Below are positions 1-9,825 of a DNA stretch of 64,000 bases, one piece after another. The position numbers were made by a program, and so were the translations under genes. The first letter of the stretch is position 1, and the number at the start of each line of letters is the position of its first letter. The stretch comes from Clusia tigrina. Lineage: Eukaryota; Arthropoda; Insecta; Diptera; Clusiidae. The notes under the pieces were generated by a model. It did no database searches and was not told the origin of the DNA. It was given only the letters and a program-made list of their open reading frames with translations. The stretch spans positions 31,428,516 to 31,492,515 of the forward strand of contig OV050030.1 of the NCBI GenBank assembly GCA_920105625.2, given 5' to 3'.

Positions 1-190
1 TGGTTTGTGCTTGTGTTAGACCTGCTAGGTGGCGCTGAATAATCGAGTACGCATCCAAGCAACAAGATCACTAACACTGTAACTATTCAATTGCTTCGCA
101 TTAGAATGCGATCCAGACATCGAATATTGCGCACATTCGAAAATTTCATGGTGACATGGATAAAGAATGCACTCATTGTCAACTATGTAG

Positions 191-1078
191 ATGAAAAAAA
201 TGTCTGTTTCAAAGCTTCATCATTGTTCACAAATTGAAGTTAACAAGAAATATGCGTGTCCAACTTCAAATACCATTCCATCTGCTGCACTTTTCTCAAA
301 GCATTTAGTTAATATTGTAGACGGCAAAATTAATGTTAGTCCAATAAGACAGAAAATCAAGTTACCAGATAATTTTTGAATCATTGTGCCATCTAGAGAC
401 ACATTAATTCAAAATGTCTTTCCAAACATTCGATATCATCGATGGCTGAGCGAAAGGGCAATTTTAACAGCAAAAAATATTGATGCTGATACCATAAATA
501 TTCCATATTCAAACTATTTTGGAATCTCCGTCATTTTCATCCAAGTTTCATCCAGATACTGTTGAAGATACTGACGAAGATGAAGGAGTGAATTGTCAAA
601 CTAAATTTTTAAATGCACTTGATTTAGCAGGGCTTCCATCACATAAATAAATTTTGAATGTTGGATCACCAATCATACTGCTACAAAACCTAAATGCACC
701 AAAATTCTGTAAAGGAACGCAGTTGGTTGTTAAGAAAATATTGGGTAACATTGTTGAATCGACAATTACCAATGACAAGTTTAAAAGAGCGCATGCCAAG
801 AATCCCGAGATGCCAACAGATTCTCCAATTGCATTTAAACGGTTACAATTCCCAATTCGTCTGGCATTTGCAATGACAATCAGGAAATCTCAATGCCAGT
901 CGATGCAAGTCTGCCAGTTGGATTTGGAAAATTCATGCTTCGCTCATGATCAATTATATATAGCCTGCTCCAGAGTTGGTAAGCCCAATGATTTGTTTTT
1001 ATACGCCGAAAATAGAAAACCATAAAACAATGTTGGCTTTACATAAAATATTTACCAAGATCAGACGAACATTGCATT
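191..1078 (+). pseudogene. Helitron Pif1-like helicase, C-terminal part, broken
   Basis: The frames read as the C-terminal third of a Helitron helicase. Visible family blocks are a LFSKHL-type segment near 300, WLSERAIL near 440-465, a GSPIILLQNLN block near 664-700, and FKRLQFPIRLAFAMTI followed by QLYIACSRVGKP near 835-990 (helicase motifs V and VI region). The reading is broken by stops near 377 and 647, an extra T near 503 relative to the second copy, and loss of two A's near 1018 that shifts the last 20 residues. The usual KAQGQS motif reads KSQCQS here. The upstream motor motifs are absent from this fragment. It is a dead relic; the paralogue at 21930-22820 is slightly better preserved. 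Confidence 0.8.
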
Positions 1079-1256
1079 AATTGAAATAAAATAAAATTTG
1101 CATTTAAAATAATGTAATGGATTTCATATTGGTACACACTTAAAATTAGAGTTAAAATTATATTATTACATTCGCACTTTATTTAATAATTCATTGAAAC
1201 AATTTATTACTTTTTAATCACAATTACAAACATTGTTACGGTTGCCTCGTCAACTG

Positions 1257-1493
1257 TTCTCGAATTTTAATTGCCTTAGCATATATACTTTTTGAATGGT
1301 TCAAATAGAAAAGTCTAGACTATTCCCTACACTATTAAATAAGTTTCTGGATGATTCTCGAATTTTACCCACACTTCGAAAGGGCTTCTTGAGTAAGCTT
1401 TTATTTTCGAGAACATTTTAGAGCATTCTCTACCCTCGAAAGACGGTTCTTTAGTAAGCTTTTATTCGAATAGATCGTATCATGATTTATAAG
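1257..1493 (+). promoter_or_regulatory. Heat-shock-element-like cluster with TATA-like box
   Basis: Three sets of alternating TTC/GAA units with 2-bp spacing are visible. They lie at 1257-1269 (TTC-GAA-TTA), at 1355-1367 (TTC-GAA-TTA) and at 1406-1428, where five consecutive units read TTC, GAA, TTT, GAG, TTC in exact 5-bp register. A TTTATAAG box follows at 1486-1493. Arrays of inverted nGAAn units upstream of a TATA box are the classic binding pattern of heat shock factor. Function is inferred only from spacing; the segment is AT-rich and could match by chance, though the five-unit run is hard to dismiss. Confidence 0.4.
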
Positions 1494-1562
1494 CACCTCT
1501 CTCATTGTGAACTGCTCTTAATAGAGATATTCTAAAAGTATCGAACGAAGTTTGCTATCTGC

Positions 1563-1745
1563 ATGGATTGTGTCTTGGCTGAAATACATAGGGTGGTGCA
1601 CTCAATAGCAAACTCCACATGGGACCCTAGAAGTATGCAATCACGTTTCACTTTATGTTTCAATATTTTGCAAATTTCTTATACGGAAAACCTTTCTTCA
1701 TTCTTGAAAATAGTTCCAAGAGAAAGAGAACATTGCATCTTTTAG
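1563..1745 (+). other. Small ORF downstream of the HSE-like cluster, unknown
   Basis: A 60-codon ORF starts about 70 bp downstream of the TATA-like box and is retained in the second copy at 23304-23486 with a few substitutions. I recognise no domain, signal peptide or membrane segment. It may be a chance ORF in the Helitron tail or a captured 5' exon. The only support is its position and its survival in both copies, which is weak because the copies are young. Confidence 0.2.
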
Positions 1746-2115
1746 GGTTGTACCAAAAATTATAATAAAATCTATTTTTCAGGGTAAAATATTAAAATAA
1801 AGCCCGATTATAAACGTGAAGCAATCCTCTTAGTCGAACGACGTGGTGGAACATATTTTGAATTTCTTATATTTTCGATAAGAAATTTTCCTATTTTGAA
1901 TTTTTTTCATTTCACTATTATTATAATTATTATAATTATTAAAGAATGGATATCGCACTTCGACTTTAGAGATATGTTGGGCTCCCTTCATGAATTCAGA
2001 GTATTTCTCTGATGCTTAGTGTTAAGCTAATTTTTCAGACACTTATTTTTTCATCCGGTATTATATGAGTAACCAAAACTTCTTTCGTTTGTGAATAAAT
2101 GCTGTTCATGTTGCA

Positions 2116-2225
2116 CCGTGTTTAATAATAAACCTTGCGAATTGTCAATACGCGCTAAAAATTGCATTATATTTATTATTAATTATAAATATTTATATTA
2201 TTTTAAATTTTTATTTATATGTGCT
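2116..2225. other. AT-rich spacer
   Basis: Short AT-rich stretch between the end of the duplicated Helitron fragment and the 56-bp direct repeats. No feature seen. Confidence 0.5.
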
Positions 2226-2396
2226 AAAAACTGGAGGGTCACGTAGGAATCGCAGATTTGCTTTTTTTTATTAACCCCTCTCAAGGGTATGTTAAGAGCC
2301 TGGGCAGCGACTTTTTCGCATGCTCCACGCTTACGACACAAAAACTGGAGGGTCCCGTAGGAATCGCAGATTTGCCTTTTTTTATTAACCCCTCTC
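2226..2396. repeat. Two direct copies of a 56-bp sequence, about 114 bp apart
   Basis: A segment beginning aaaaactggagggtc and ending ttaacccctctc occurs at 2226-2281 and again at 2340-2396 with one substitution and a small indel. The second copy ends exactly where similarity to gypsy pol starts. The spacer contains gttaagagcctg, which also occurs near 5030 inside the LTR-side sequence of the adjacent element. The repeats therefore probably come from retroelement leader or LTR material left by a rearrangement. Confidence 0.65.
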
Positions 2397-3806
2397 GTTT
2401 GTGGCGTAATTCTCCTCAGTCGATGACAATGTCCTGGATATCATGGTGATGGGGCGGCCATATTTTGACAGTACAGCACCGAGGGCATGTGAAGAGGCAT
2501 CAGTCGTCAGGTCAAACGGCTTCTCGAAGTCGGGGTACAGTAGTAACACGTCTTCAGAGGCTAGAATGGCTTTGACTCTACCGAAGGCTTCAACAGCTTC
2601 GTCATCAAGGTTAACAGGGGTGTTCTTCGAGCGAGTAGCTCCAACATGGCCATTATCTCCACGTAAATACCACGTAAGGGGCTTAGTGATCTGGGCGTAG
2701 TCGCGGATGAGCCTTCGATAGTACCTGGCCAATCCCAAAAAAGACCTTATACCGCGGAGACTCTTAGGCTGCTCGAACTCTACTATGTCCTCGACCTTAT
2801 CTGGACAGGTTTTTATCCCATGTCTGGAAACTACGAAACCCAAAAACTCCACCTCGGTCTGATAGAATTTAGATTTTTCCATTGCAGCTCTCATATTCGC
2901 GTTGTATAACTTACCCAGAACTAGACGCAGGTCTTCTAAGTGTTTTTCTGCATTGGGAGAAAAAATGATGACATCGTCCATATAGACGTAACATGATTTC
3001 CTTAATTCCTCTCGGAGCACGTCGTCAATGGCGCGTTGGAATATGCTAGGGGCATTTTTCAAACCCATGGGTGGCCGGCAAAACTCGAACTTACTATTGT
3101 TAATAGAGAACGCAGTATTCTCGCGATCTTCTTCTAACAATGCTACCTGATAGAAACCACTTTTGAGGTCAACGGTAGAAAAGAAAGAGGACTTCCCTAG
3201 GTTTGAGAGGATTACCGAAGGATCAGGAATGGGGTAGCGGTCGGAAATTGTTTTATCATTTAATTTCTTAAAATCAATTACAATTCGTAACTTCCTTTGC
3301 CCGCTCTCGTCGAATCCTTTTTTTGTAACTACCCACAACGGGTTATTAAAAGAAGAGCGAGAGGGTCTAATTATACCATCCTCTAACATGCTAGCTATTT
3401 CGTTATTTACAAAATCTGTAGCGGCAATGAGGTTGGGGTAGGAATTTACGAATACGGGCTCATTATCTGTGGTGCGGATGGTCGCTAATACATTGGTGTT
3501 AAAAGGTAATCTTTCATTAGGGTCAGCGAAAACACCAGAGATATTGGACATCATTTGCTCAAAGTCCTTAACTATGTCTTGAGGGATGTCGTTTGGTGGA
3601 CTTTCATTATCCCCATCCTTAGCAGACTGTAAGTGGTGTACCTCTTGGCACAAATGATAATGAATGGTTTCTTTCCCTCTAGAATGTCGCAATGCTCCTG
3701 TATCGAGGTCTAGGTGAGCCCGTATATCCGTAAGGAAGTCAAATCCAATAATTGCGTCGAAAGAACTAAGACTAGGAAGAATATTGAAAGTGGCAGTTTC
3801 GCCCAT
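2385..3806 (-). pseudogene. Ty3/gypsy pol: protease end, RT, start of RNase H (truncated)
   Basis: A 473-codon open frame. The first ~40 residues belong to the C-terminal side of the protease region (IIGFDFL). RT follows, with IDFKKLN, the catalytic VDLKSGFYQV block, PPMGLKNAPSIFQ, and YMDD within CYVYMDDVIIFS. The connection domain has FLGLARYYRRLI, and RNase H starts at LTTDASSHALGAVL with its first catalytic Asp. The frame ends at ENYATNERG, where intact relatives continue into the rest of RNase H, so the break falls in the conserved NERE motif. RT motifs look intact, so the truncation is probably not ancient. The 5' connection to protease is broken by frameshifts. Confidence 0.85.
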
Positions 3807-3968
3807 TACATTTATAAGACACTCTCTTCTATCTTGCTCATTCCGTTCACTGTTTTTACGTCAAAAATTTTATCAACCGGTCGGATTCCCTTCAGGATAT
3901 CCAGTTTTTTACGTAGTTCTTGGCAGCACCGGTGTCTACCAAGAACTTGAGTTCCCTATCATCCCTTC
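3807..3968 (-). pseudogene. Retroviral-type aspartic protease remnant
   Basis: Between the gag and RT frames, the minus strand encodes an aspartic protease active-site triad Asp-Thr-Gly at 3936-3928 in a frame -1 to gag. Gag-pol in gypsy-like elements is normally expressed by a -1 shift, so that first change of frame could be natural. Two further frame changes, one in an A-rich run near 3908 and one near 3812, are lesions. The protease is not expressible as it stands. Confidence 0.65.
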
Positions 3969-4541
3969 TCACCTTAATGTATGGTAGGAGGGATCTCCTG
4001 CTTCTAAAAAATTAATTTCATCATTAGTTTGGGTTGCCTCGGTATCCTCATCGGGGTTCATCGTTTCCAAATTGGGTTTGTTACAACGACGCCAGGGTCT
4101 GTACCGACCACGAGTTTGTGCAAACGGATTAGCTACGGTAGGTTGTTTCGCCATATTGGATAAGTGGTTTATTCTCTGGAATTTCGGGACCTGAGTAGAA
4201 TTGGCGTTTAAAGGCCTCTTAAAAGAACGGGTACCGTTATCAAATCTTGCCGGGCCAGCGGTGTTGAAGCTATCGCGCATGTTTGCTCCAGCGGGCGGAA
4301 TGGCCAGTGCAGATCTGTTAACAACATATCCTTGTGAATCGCTAATATTGTTTGATAGGTGGTGATAGGCAGCTCGGGAGGTGGATGCTCCTTCTATTTG
4401 TGGAGCAGGCCTACCGATATATTGAAATAAATGGACTATATTGAAAGACCTATGCTTATTCGCGGGGGGTGGATGGGCGTTGTAATATGGCGTTCGATTA
4501 GAATTGAAGCTAGGGTGCGCATTTGTAAATCGACCTTCCAC
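3969..4541 (-). pseudogene. Gag C-terminal part of the gypsy-like element
   Basis: A 190-codon open frame directly upstream of the protease. It is low in complexity and rich in Asn, Pro, Arg and Ala, with FNSNRTPYYNAHPPP near the start and an arginine-rich RGRYRPWRRC segment near residues 143-154. It ends in an acidic NPDEDTEATQTNDEINFLEAG stretch of the kind that precedes protease. The basic segment is likely nucleic-acid binding. No CCHC zinc knuckle is seen, as is usual in errantiviruses. Codons upstream of 4541 have stops, so the capsid N-terminus has been lost. Identity rests mainly on position. Confidence 0.6.
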
Positions 4542-4989
4542 ATACCGGTCATTGTGGGCTCGTGGATATTCAACAAAAAAGGAGCAGTCTATAGTGGCGA
4601 ATCCGGTTTCGGTTTACAATAATTTCAGAATAAATTAAATTATAGAAACTACTATTATAATTAATATAATATTAAATAGTGATAACTGGGATATAAAACC
4701 TAATTATAAGTTCTTACAGTAATATCAGCATCATCGTTGGCGGACGCTGGCGAGGTTTGCAGGAGTGTCGTATTGTTTTTCTTTTTCTTTGTGTTATTAG
4801 GTTTTTCCCTTTTTTTATTTTTTTATTTTATCGCTTTACTATTGCTTTAAAATTTATTTTATTATTTTTTTATTTATGATAATTTTGTTTTTATTTTCGT
4901 TACTAACCAAGGTAATTCGTGCACCGCCTTTTTTGGGCACAATTAAACCTCCTCAAGGGTAGGTTCCTAGAGACCACGCCTTTCTCGTG

Positions 4990-5007
4990 GTCCCTGCTCG
5001 GGCGCCA
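4990..5007 (-). promoter_or_regulatory. Primer binding site, tRNA-Lys type
   Basis: The minus strand reads tggcgcccgagcagggac, which complements the 3' end of tRNA-Lys(UUU) with one mismatch (G for A at position 11). It lies immediately after the sequence gtatttaac that would end the 5' LTR. This primes minus-strand cDNA synthesis and fixes the LTR boundary. Confidence 0.7.
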
Positions 5008-5470
5008 GTTAAATACTTCGTTAAGAGCCTGTTTGGTTCGGTATACAGATGTACCGTATTCCAAACGCTACGACTAACTTGGTATGTTTTAATATGCTAA
5101 ATCGCCACTACCACACAACCCTCCTTCCTATAAGTCGATGCCACTATGTGGGATATTTCGTTATGGGAAGGGTGTGCTATTAGAGAGTGGCACTGATTCT
5201 GTAGTGCGAACCCTTCGCGACACTGTTGCTGCAACCAACCGCCTAGCGCCGCTTCTCGGTGATCGGACGATAACCGATGTATTCAACGTGGTATGGTCGT
5301 TGGCAATTATAGTTGGTCAGCTAGAACGCAGCAGCAATACAGCAACTGGTGATCGGGAGGGCAGCAACTGGTGATCGCGAGAGCAGCAACAATAAATGAC
5401 ACATATAAAGTACAGGTTCTTGTATTTCTTTTTATTTCACAGTTTAATAGTTCAAATAGTTAAATACAAA
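5008..5470 (-). repeat. Probable 5' LTR of the gypsy-like element
   Basis: The right edge is set by the primer binding site. The left (U3) edge is uncertain. The string agttaaatac occurs at the inner boundary (5006-5015) and again near 5458-5467, which may mark the two ends. On the minus strand an AATAAA signal lies in the gtgaaataaaaag segment near 5431. A 19-bp unit, agcaactggtgatcg(c/g)gag, is repeated in tandem near 5340-5386. Without the 3' LTR the outer end cannot be confirmed. Confidence 0.45.
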
Positions 5471-5901
5471 CAGTTTTCTTAATGACACAATATGCGCGTA
5501 AGTTTTCAGTTAATAAAGAGAGACACCATTCGACTTCACAATTTGTTTTTGAATGAATCTAAATTTTAGTTTACATGTATTTATATCTTAAAATATCGCT
5601 ACTTTAGTACTGAATTTCATGAGAAATGAAGCAAGCAGGTTTTTAATGCGAATTCAAATTAATATGAATTTAAAGATTTTCATATGAATTGAACTCAACA
5701 TGATATGATCATTTTCATGGGAATTCAAGTAAACATGAATTTGAAGATTTGCATAAAAATTTAAATATAATATAACTTAAATAATAGTCTTAAGAATTAG
5801 AATTTGTGTCTGTTCAATGATTGGAATTTGATGTTGTTGTTGTTATGGGGTTAAGTGGTTGCGTTTGGCCGACACGTGTGTGTCGCTAACTTATATGAAT
5901 G
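5471..5901. other. AT-rich spacer with degenerate short repeats
   Basis: No gene seen. The stretch 5630-5765 contains loosely repeated motifs of the form (aa)catgaatttaaagatttgcat in tandem, probably an eroded satellite-like array. Confidence 0.4.
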
Positions 5902-6512
5902 TGTCAAGGTAGAAGAAGTATGTCTGAAGAATTAGTGTGGCAGTCTATTTCTAATAATATGAACTTTTGGATGGGATCTCAGAAGACCGAATTATATAAT
6001 CTCTAATTGTAATCCGTATGCAAGATGAGGGTTAATTTCGAGTCCACAGCCACTCCAATGTATGCAATTTGATTCAGTCTATACTGGTTGATGTATTAAA
6101 TTATTATAAAAATTACTTTCAGATCGTTTAGAGGTGTACATATATTTATTTATTGATATATATGTTTAGTTGGTTGTTCGGGTTGATTACTAACTTAACT
6201 TGTAAGATGAAGGAAATATCTTTTCTAGCAGAACGATCAGGAATACAGTTGTGGCACAACACAGTACAAAACCAAATAAGAAGACTTCATATTTCTGAAG
6301 AGCACACGGCAAAATTTATGAAGTAAGTCATGAATCCCTGAAAAAAAAGTTGAAAGTAGTTAACGGAGACAAAGTTTTTTATTGCAAAAACAATTTATTT
6401 TTTATTTTGCACTTAATCTAATTTTAGAGAAACTCCACAGTTGGAGTCTGAAATTATACTCGCGTTTGGAGATCCTTCCCCTCAAGTTAAAGGATTGTCA
6501 CATTTCGTGGCA
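5902..6512 (-). repeat. LTR of a second Ty3/gypsy element, copy 1 (3' LTR side)
   Basis: On the minus strand it begins TGCCACGAAATGTGACAATCC-like and ends CCTTGACA, giving TG...CA termini. An AGGGGG polypurine run sits directly outside the start, as expected for the 3' LTR. The same 611-bp block occurs at 47019-47629 and, expanded, at 60463-61150. Its left edge is the exact point where the flank of copy 1 diverges from that of copies 2 and 3. The start could alternatively be 10 bp further in, at TGTGACA. Confidence 0.6.
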
Positions 6513-7320
6513 CCCCCTGTAGTCCACTGTTTACTGATATGCTAAGAAAATCAGACATAACTAATAAAATTCAGACATATTCATACCTTGACAGCTATTA
6601 TCTGCGGTAGAAACATAGTTTATATGTAGAAAAATGGGAAAAAACAGGCCGATCTCCCAAAAAAATAAATCTCGAGAACTTGATTAAGATAATCGTACGA
6701 GTAAGATAATCCTAATATAGGCACAATATGTTCTTTCAATATTTATGAATAATATCCAGAAAATGCGATCAGCCGATCAAGGTTAGATGAACTTTTGCTA
6801 CTTGGGCTTTCAGTAATACAGTTTAGCTTGTAAATATTTTTTCTGTGGAAACTTTCTTCCCCAAAAAGTTACCAAAAGTGTGCGTCAGATTTGTAGCTAC
6901 TTGCAGCTAATAATAAATATAAAAAAGACGTATCAATAACGTTAATTAATTTATTTATTAAATTTAAAATTAAACTAATACAGAACAAAAGGCTAATATG
7001 GCCGAGAGATGCTGCGCCAGTCCAAAATCTCCAAAATCTCACACCGAATTTTCATTATCTGAGAAGAAATATGTAAAAGTAAAGTTGGTAGCAGATACCC
7101 TCATAGTTGGCAGCTTTTCACAAATAGTTGGCGTAGCAAACAGCCTCAAGTGCACACAGTACTCTCTCCGAGCGACGAAGTTGTGGGTGAGATGCGAAAA
7201 GTACCCTTCCAGTTGCTGTCCTTAAGCGATCTGTAGATGCCGAAGTTGATGTTTGTGATTGAGATGAGTTCGAATCTCTTGCAGATGGAATCAAGTCACT
7301 ACACTCGAAAAATGCAGGTT
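6513..7320 (-). other. Retroelement 3' region between integrase and LTR
   Basis: Repeated at 47630-48451 and partly at 61151-62090. It lies where the pol C-terminus and 3' untranslated region should be, on the minus strand. A plus-strand ORF at 6998-7225 is retained in the paralogue, but I take it as the shadow of the eroded minus-strand coding region. Confidence 0.45.
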
Positions 7321-8090
7321 TTAATCATTCCGTCGAAATTGTTGTTGGTGTCCCATCAATATTGACTTTGAAGACATAGTCTCAGATGCGCTCATATGGC
7401 CCATCATAAGGCCGTTCGCATGGCTTTTTAACAGCATGAGAGCAGCTGTGAAGCGTTTTATGCGCAAAACCTTGTGTTTGTTGTGGTGCGCCGAAGTTAC
7501 CGATCGAACTTGTCGCATCTGCCCGCGAAGCTTTTCCACGAAGTATCTAGGCTGTGGTGAAACCTCTTCCTCTATGAAAACTCACCTGATAGTATGGTTC
7601 CATAAACAAGCTCTGCTGCGGAGGCGTTTATGTCCTCCTTATAATTCTCCTTATGACTCACCCGTAGCCGAAAAAGAACCGAAGGCAAAATGTCCACCCA
7701 GCTTGGCGAATTATGATACCTGATGGCTGCCTTAAGTGAACGGTGCCATCCTTCAACCATCCCATTTGCAGCCGGATGATATGCCGTTGTGCGTATTCTG
7801 TTGCTGCCGATTAATTTTACAAACGCGCCGAAGAGCTGAGACTCAAATTGGGAACCTCTGTCAGACGTTTTTGTGGTCGGCAATCGAAAACGTGCCACCC
7901 AGCAAGCTTACAAATTGTCTACTATGGTACTAGCGGAAATGTCCTTGAGGGGCACAGCTTCTGGGCAGATGAAAAACGGTCAATGATGGTGAGTACGTAC
8001 CTGCAGTGTTGCATGACGATGATGACAATGTGTACATGTGGAAAGCGCTCGCCTGGCATCGCGATGTGGTGTGGAGTGATACATCAGCGT
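7321..8090 (-). pseudogene. Ty3/gypsy integrase, C-terminal half, degenerate
   Basis: On the minus strand, 7898-7572 encodes a clear integrase core: TSDRGSQFESQLF with the second catalytic Asp, TAYHPAANGMVEGWHRSLKAA carrying the catalytic Glu, then the WVDILPSVLF and ELVYG blocks. 7539-7321 continues into the C-terminal module (KLRGQMRQVR and following). The first catalytic Asp region (HVHID) lies near 8040-8070 in a shifted frame. The wording of the core resembles the CsRn1/Kabuki branch of Ty3/gypsy as I remember it; this is a memory-based placement. Frameshifts separate each block. Confidence 0.75.
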
Positions 8091-8395
8091 ACGTTTTTTG
8101 AATCAATCAGCATAATAATATCTTAATTAAAAATTTATTATATAACATATTGAAGAATCCTTGCTTAAATAAAGTTTAATTTTGCACTGGTGAGCACACC
8201 AAAGACAACTGACGCAGTAATGCAACTGTCCCAAGTGGAGCATTGCCTCTGAATCAGCATTTATCTTCAATATAAAAAATCAAGTTGGTTCAAAACTTCA
8301 AACTAATTTCATTTGGTGACCTGTTGACGAACTGAATCTAACAAACTGTCGTCTCTCAACCTCCACATTCGTACGCAACTCTTAACATTTATAAA

Positions 8396-9655
8396 ATGGC
8401 ACGATATACAGAATATCATCTCCTACATGTGTTTACACCAAATTTAGTGCAGACTGAAGTAGTCCTAACACCTTTGCATGTACGCCGTGCCAATCGAACC
8501 CTGAAGGTTGAAATTAAGGAAGTGAAAATGATTAGGCGGATGGACATAAGTCCAAAAGAAGATCCAGGTCCCGACTTTATCCCAAACAAAAGGCTGCAAG
8601 AGAATATTACAATTGTTCATCTTACACAATTATAGAATCGTATACTGAGAGTTGTCCGTAATTATAATGATCAATGAACAAGGAAAGCACCATATAGACC
8701 AATAAGCCTTCTATCACTACTCTCTAAAGTCTTCGAAAAGTACTTCTTCATTAAATTACTCCATTCCGGTAAAAAAGAGAAGTGATCTCTCAACACCAAT
8801 TTGGGTTTCGAGAGAAGTAGAATACAAGAGAGCAGATGGACAGAATATATGCAGTAATTACAGACGCTTTGGATAATACAAAACATTTCTAAGGAATTGT
8901 GATATTGGACAAGCATTTGATAAAGTGTGGCATGAGAGTCTCATCTACAAAATTCAGAACCATCTTCCTATCTCTTTGATCGGAAATTTAAAGTAAAACA
9001 TAAAATCCATATGACAGACAACCACAAAATCTTAGTTGAGACACCACAGGGGAGTAAACTTGGACCGCTTTTATACCTTTTACATACGAATGATTTACCA
9101 AAAGATAACCAACTTATATATATTTTTGCAGATGATACCGCAATTTTATATTCTTATAAAGATTTCAACATTGCCTCACAAAATCTAAAGGATCACACAA
9201 ACATTATAGTTATCGAGTCGCAATCTGTTCTCATAAAGTTTACCTTAAGACACGAAATATGACCTCCTTCATCTCAAAATAATGTCATAATCCCGCAAGC
9301 AAACGATGCGGAATATCTTGGCATACATTTGGATAGACAGTTTTGGACAGTCTCCCCTGACGAAAGCACATTGAATCCAGCACAATCCAACTAAAGCTCC
9401 AGACAAATACTCTCTATTGGCTCCTCAACCACAGTTGAAAAGGGAGCATGGAAAATAAAATTCTTCTATACAAAGTGGTCATTAAACCTGTATTCAACTG
9501 TGGGGCTTCCTCAGAATCTCAAACATCGAGTTGATTCAATGATTTAAATCTAAAATACTACCCACAATATCCAATACCGCATGGTGTTTTAAAAACGAAA
9601 GACTACATACCGAACTAAACATTCCAATTGTCCACTAAAAAATAATTAATAATAA
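8396..9655 (+). pseudogene. Decayed jockey-like LINE ORF2 (RT region)
   Basis: The plus strand carries successive pieces of a non-LTR RT in different frames. 8396-8635 matches the segment before RT (ISPKEDPGPDFIPNKRLQ, compare NPKKSPGFDNITPKML in the intact element nearby). Near 8698 comes PISLLSLLSKVFEKYF. Near 8905-8990 is AFDKVWHESLIYKI. 9011-9262 carries TPQGSKLGPLLYLLHTNDLP and the catalytic FADDTAIL. Near 9305-9350 is YLGIHLDR. Stops and shifts are frequent, so this is an old copy. A shorter copy lies at 49531-50497. The young jockey element landed at its 3' end. Confidence 0.75.
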
Positions 9656-9662
9656 AAGAACC

Positions 9663-9670
9663 TACAAAAT
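9663..9670. repeat. Target-site duplication of the jockey element (with 14266-14273)
   Basis: tacaaaat lies at 9663-9670, immediately before the poly(T), and again at 14266-14273. The paralogous locus has one tacaaaat at 50493-50500 with no insertion, so it is the empty site. The flanking bases match on both sides. Confidence 0.85.
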
Positions 9671-9825
9671 TTTTTTTTTTTTTTTTTTTACTACAATTTA
9701 TTATTTATTGAATTTGCTTAAATTAAGCCTAACAATAAGTATATCAAATCTTAAAACTAGTCACTAAAAAATAATTTTAACCCAAATTGTATTTGGCCAT
9801 CAAAATTTCGGTTCTGCTTCGCTCT

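Larger units (their letters stand above)
1..2115 (+). mobile_element. Helitron-derived fragment, copy A
   Basis: This block is repeated almost unchanged at 21740-23816, an offset of 21739 bp with a few small indels. It contains the C-terminal half of a Helitron Pif1-like helicase, followed by about 1 kb of non-coding tail. The left end is cut by the window edge. The right limit is where the two copies stop matching, just after a shared stretch ending in gctgttcatg. I could not recognise a Helitron 3' hairpin with a CTRR end, so the true terminus is undefined. No replication initiator (HUH) domain is present, so the fragment cannot move by itself. Confidence 0.7.
2390..5470 (-). mobile_element. 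Truncated Ty3/gypsy LTR retrotransposon (errantivirus-like)
   Basis: Read on the minus strand, this runs LTR (about 5470-5008), a Lys-type primer binding site, an untranslated leader, part of gag, protease, and reverse transcriptase, and then stops abruptly at 2390. RNase H, integrase, any env and the 3' LTR are missing. The gag N-terminus is also gone. The order gag-protease-RT and the RT sequence place it in Ty3/gypsy, closest by eye to the gypsy/17.6/297 group of insects. It is 5' complete but 3' deleted and cannot transpose. Confidence 0.75.

Noticed and set aside
5138..5374. 78-codon plus-strand ORF
   Set aside because: Lies inside the probable gypsy LTR on the opposite strand; no domain and no paralogue.
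2385..5470. Envelope gene of an errantivirus
   Set aside because: The element stops within RNase H; no env-like ORF occurs in this or the 24-27 kb gypsy remnant.
6998..7225. 75-codon plus-strand ORF conserved in copy 2 (48117-48344)
   Set aside because: Conservation is explained by the recent segmental duplication; the region is the minus-strand 3' part of a retroelement, and the third copy near 61780 is not open.
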